A stretch of 5,960 nucleotides of DNA, from assembly GCA_004299665.1 (NCBI GenBank), contig SCQZ01000335.1:1-5960 (forward strand). The letters run 5' to 3'. Under the pieces are notes generated by a model. The model was not told the origin of the DNA and did no database searches. It worked only from the letters and a program-made list of their open reading frames with translations. Of the stretch, positions 5,684-5,960 are shown piece by piece; position 1 is the stretch's first letter; every line of letters begins with the position of its first letter. Source of the DNA: Jatrophihabitans sp. (GTDB lineage: Bacteria > Actinomycetota > Actinomycetes > Mycobacteriales > Jatrophihabitantaceae). The translations under genes and the position numbers were made by a program.

Positions 5684-5960
5684 ATGCGGTTCCGTCGCCT
5701 CGGCAACTCCGGTCTGGCCGTCTCCGTCGTCGGGCTGGGGACCAACAACTTCGGCACGAGGCTGGACGCCGAGAGCAGCTACGCGGTGGTCGCGGCGGCG
5801 CTCGACGCCGGTATCACGCTGTTCGACACCTCCGACTCGTACGGGCACTCCGAGGAGCGTCTGGGCGTGGCGCTGCAGGGTGCTCGCGACTATGTGATCA
5901 TCGCGAGCAAGTTCGGCAGCGACGTGCGACGGCGGGGGCTGTCCAACGGCGCGGACTGGG
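5684..5960 (+). CDS. Aldo/keto reductase, N-terminal part (cut by window edge)
   Basis: This is the first 92 codons of a soluble (beta/alpha)8-barrel oxidoreductase, a family that generally reduces aldehydes and ketones with NADPH; its substrate cannot be told from this part. Seen directly: the N-terminal RRLGNSGLAVSVVGLGTNNFG (4-24), ALDAGITLFDTSDSYGHSEERLG (39-61) with the presumed catalytic Asp48 and Tyr53, and VIIASKFG (71-78) with catalytic Lys76. The tetrad histidine would lie beyond the right edge. The ATG at 5684 is chosen because the RRLG start of the family follows within a few residues. It diverges from gmk with only 37 bp between the two start codons. No specific family member is recognised, so no gene symbol is given. 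Confidence 0.88.
   Translation, partial: MRFRRLGNSGLAVSVVGLGTNNFGTRLDAESSYAVVAAALDAGITLFDTSDSYGHSEERLGVALQGARDYVIIASKFGSDVRRRGLSNGADW

Noticed and set aside
5647..5685. An upstream gmk start (ATG at 5685) adding 13 residues.
   Set aside because: The extra residues do not match the family, and that start would overlap the reductase start codon; the ATG at 5646 has a well-spaced -10 box and matches homologues.

Overview
The window is high-GC DNA with GTG-rich starts and strong G/C preference at third codon positions. Together with the gene set gmk, rpoZ, coaBC, metK on one strand and TANNNT -10 boxes with poor -35 boxes, this points to an actinomycete chromosome. I cannot name the genus. Apart from the two genes cut by the window edges, the genes look intact, and there are no RNA genes, insertion sequences or CRISPR arrays. 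The longest stretch without a gene is 152 bp (2010-2161), which holds two divergent promoters.

Layout. On the minus strand, from right to left, lie gmk (5646-5095, guanylate kinase), then after a 3.1-kb interruption rpoZ (2009-1722, RNA polymerase omega), coaBC (1642-416, coenzyme A synthesis) and metK (340 to beyond the left edge, S-adenosylmethionine synthetase). These are neighbours in many actinomycetes. The interruption is a two-gene operon on the plus strand, pntA (2162-3694) and pntB (3702-5108), encoding the membrane proton-pumping NAD(P) transhydrogenase. pntA diverges from rpoZ across a 152-bp promoter region. pntB converges on gmk so tightly that the two coding regions share 14 bp. 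A plus-strand aldo/keto reductase begins at 5684, diverging from gmk across only 37 bp, and runs off the right edge.

How the genes fit together. The minus-strand genes supply GMP/dGMP phosphorylation, a polymerase subunit, CoA and SAM. PntAB uses the proton gradient to make NADPH from NADH. The partial reductase belongs to a family that mostly uses NADPH, but a functional link to PntAB is only a guess.

What stands out. The pntAB block sits in an otherwise conserved housekeeping cluster. PntA is one E. coli-like 510-residue chain rather than the split subunits I know from mycobacteria. gmk and the reductase each have TAGGNT, exactly 7 nt, then ATG, which predicts back-to-back leaderless promoters. 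A perfect 7-bp inverted repeat surrounds the putative metK -10 box. I did not find a convincing undescribed system; the novelty is in gene arrangement and transcription control.
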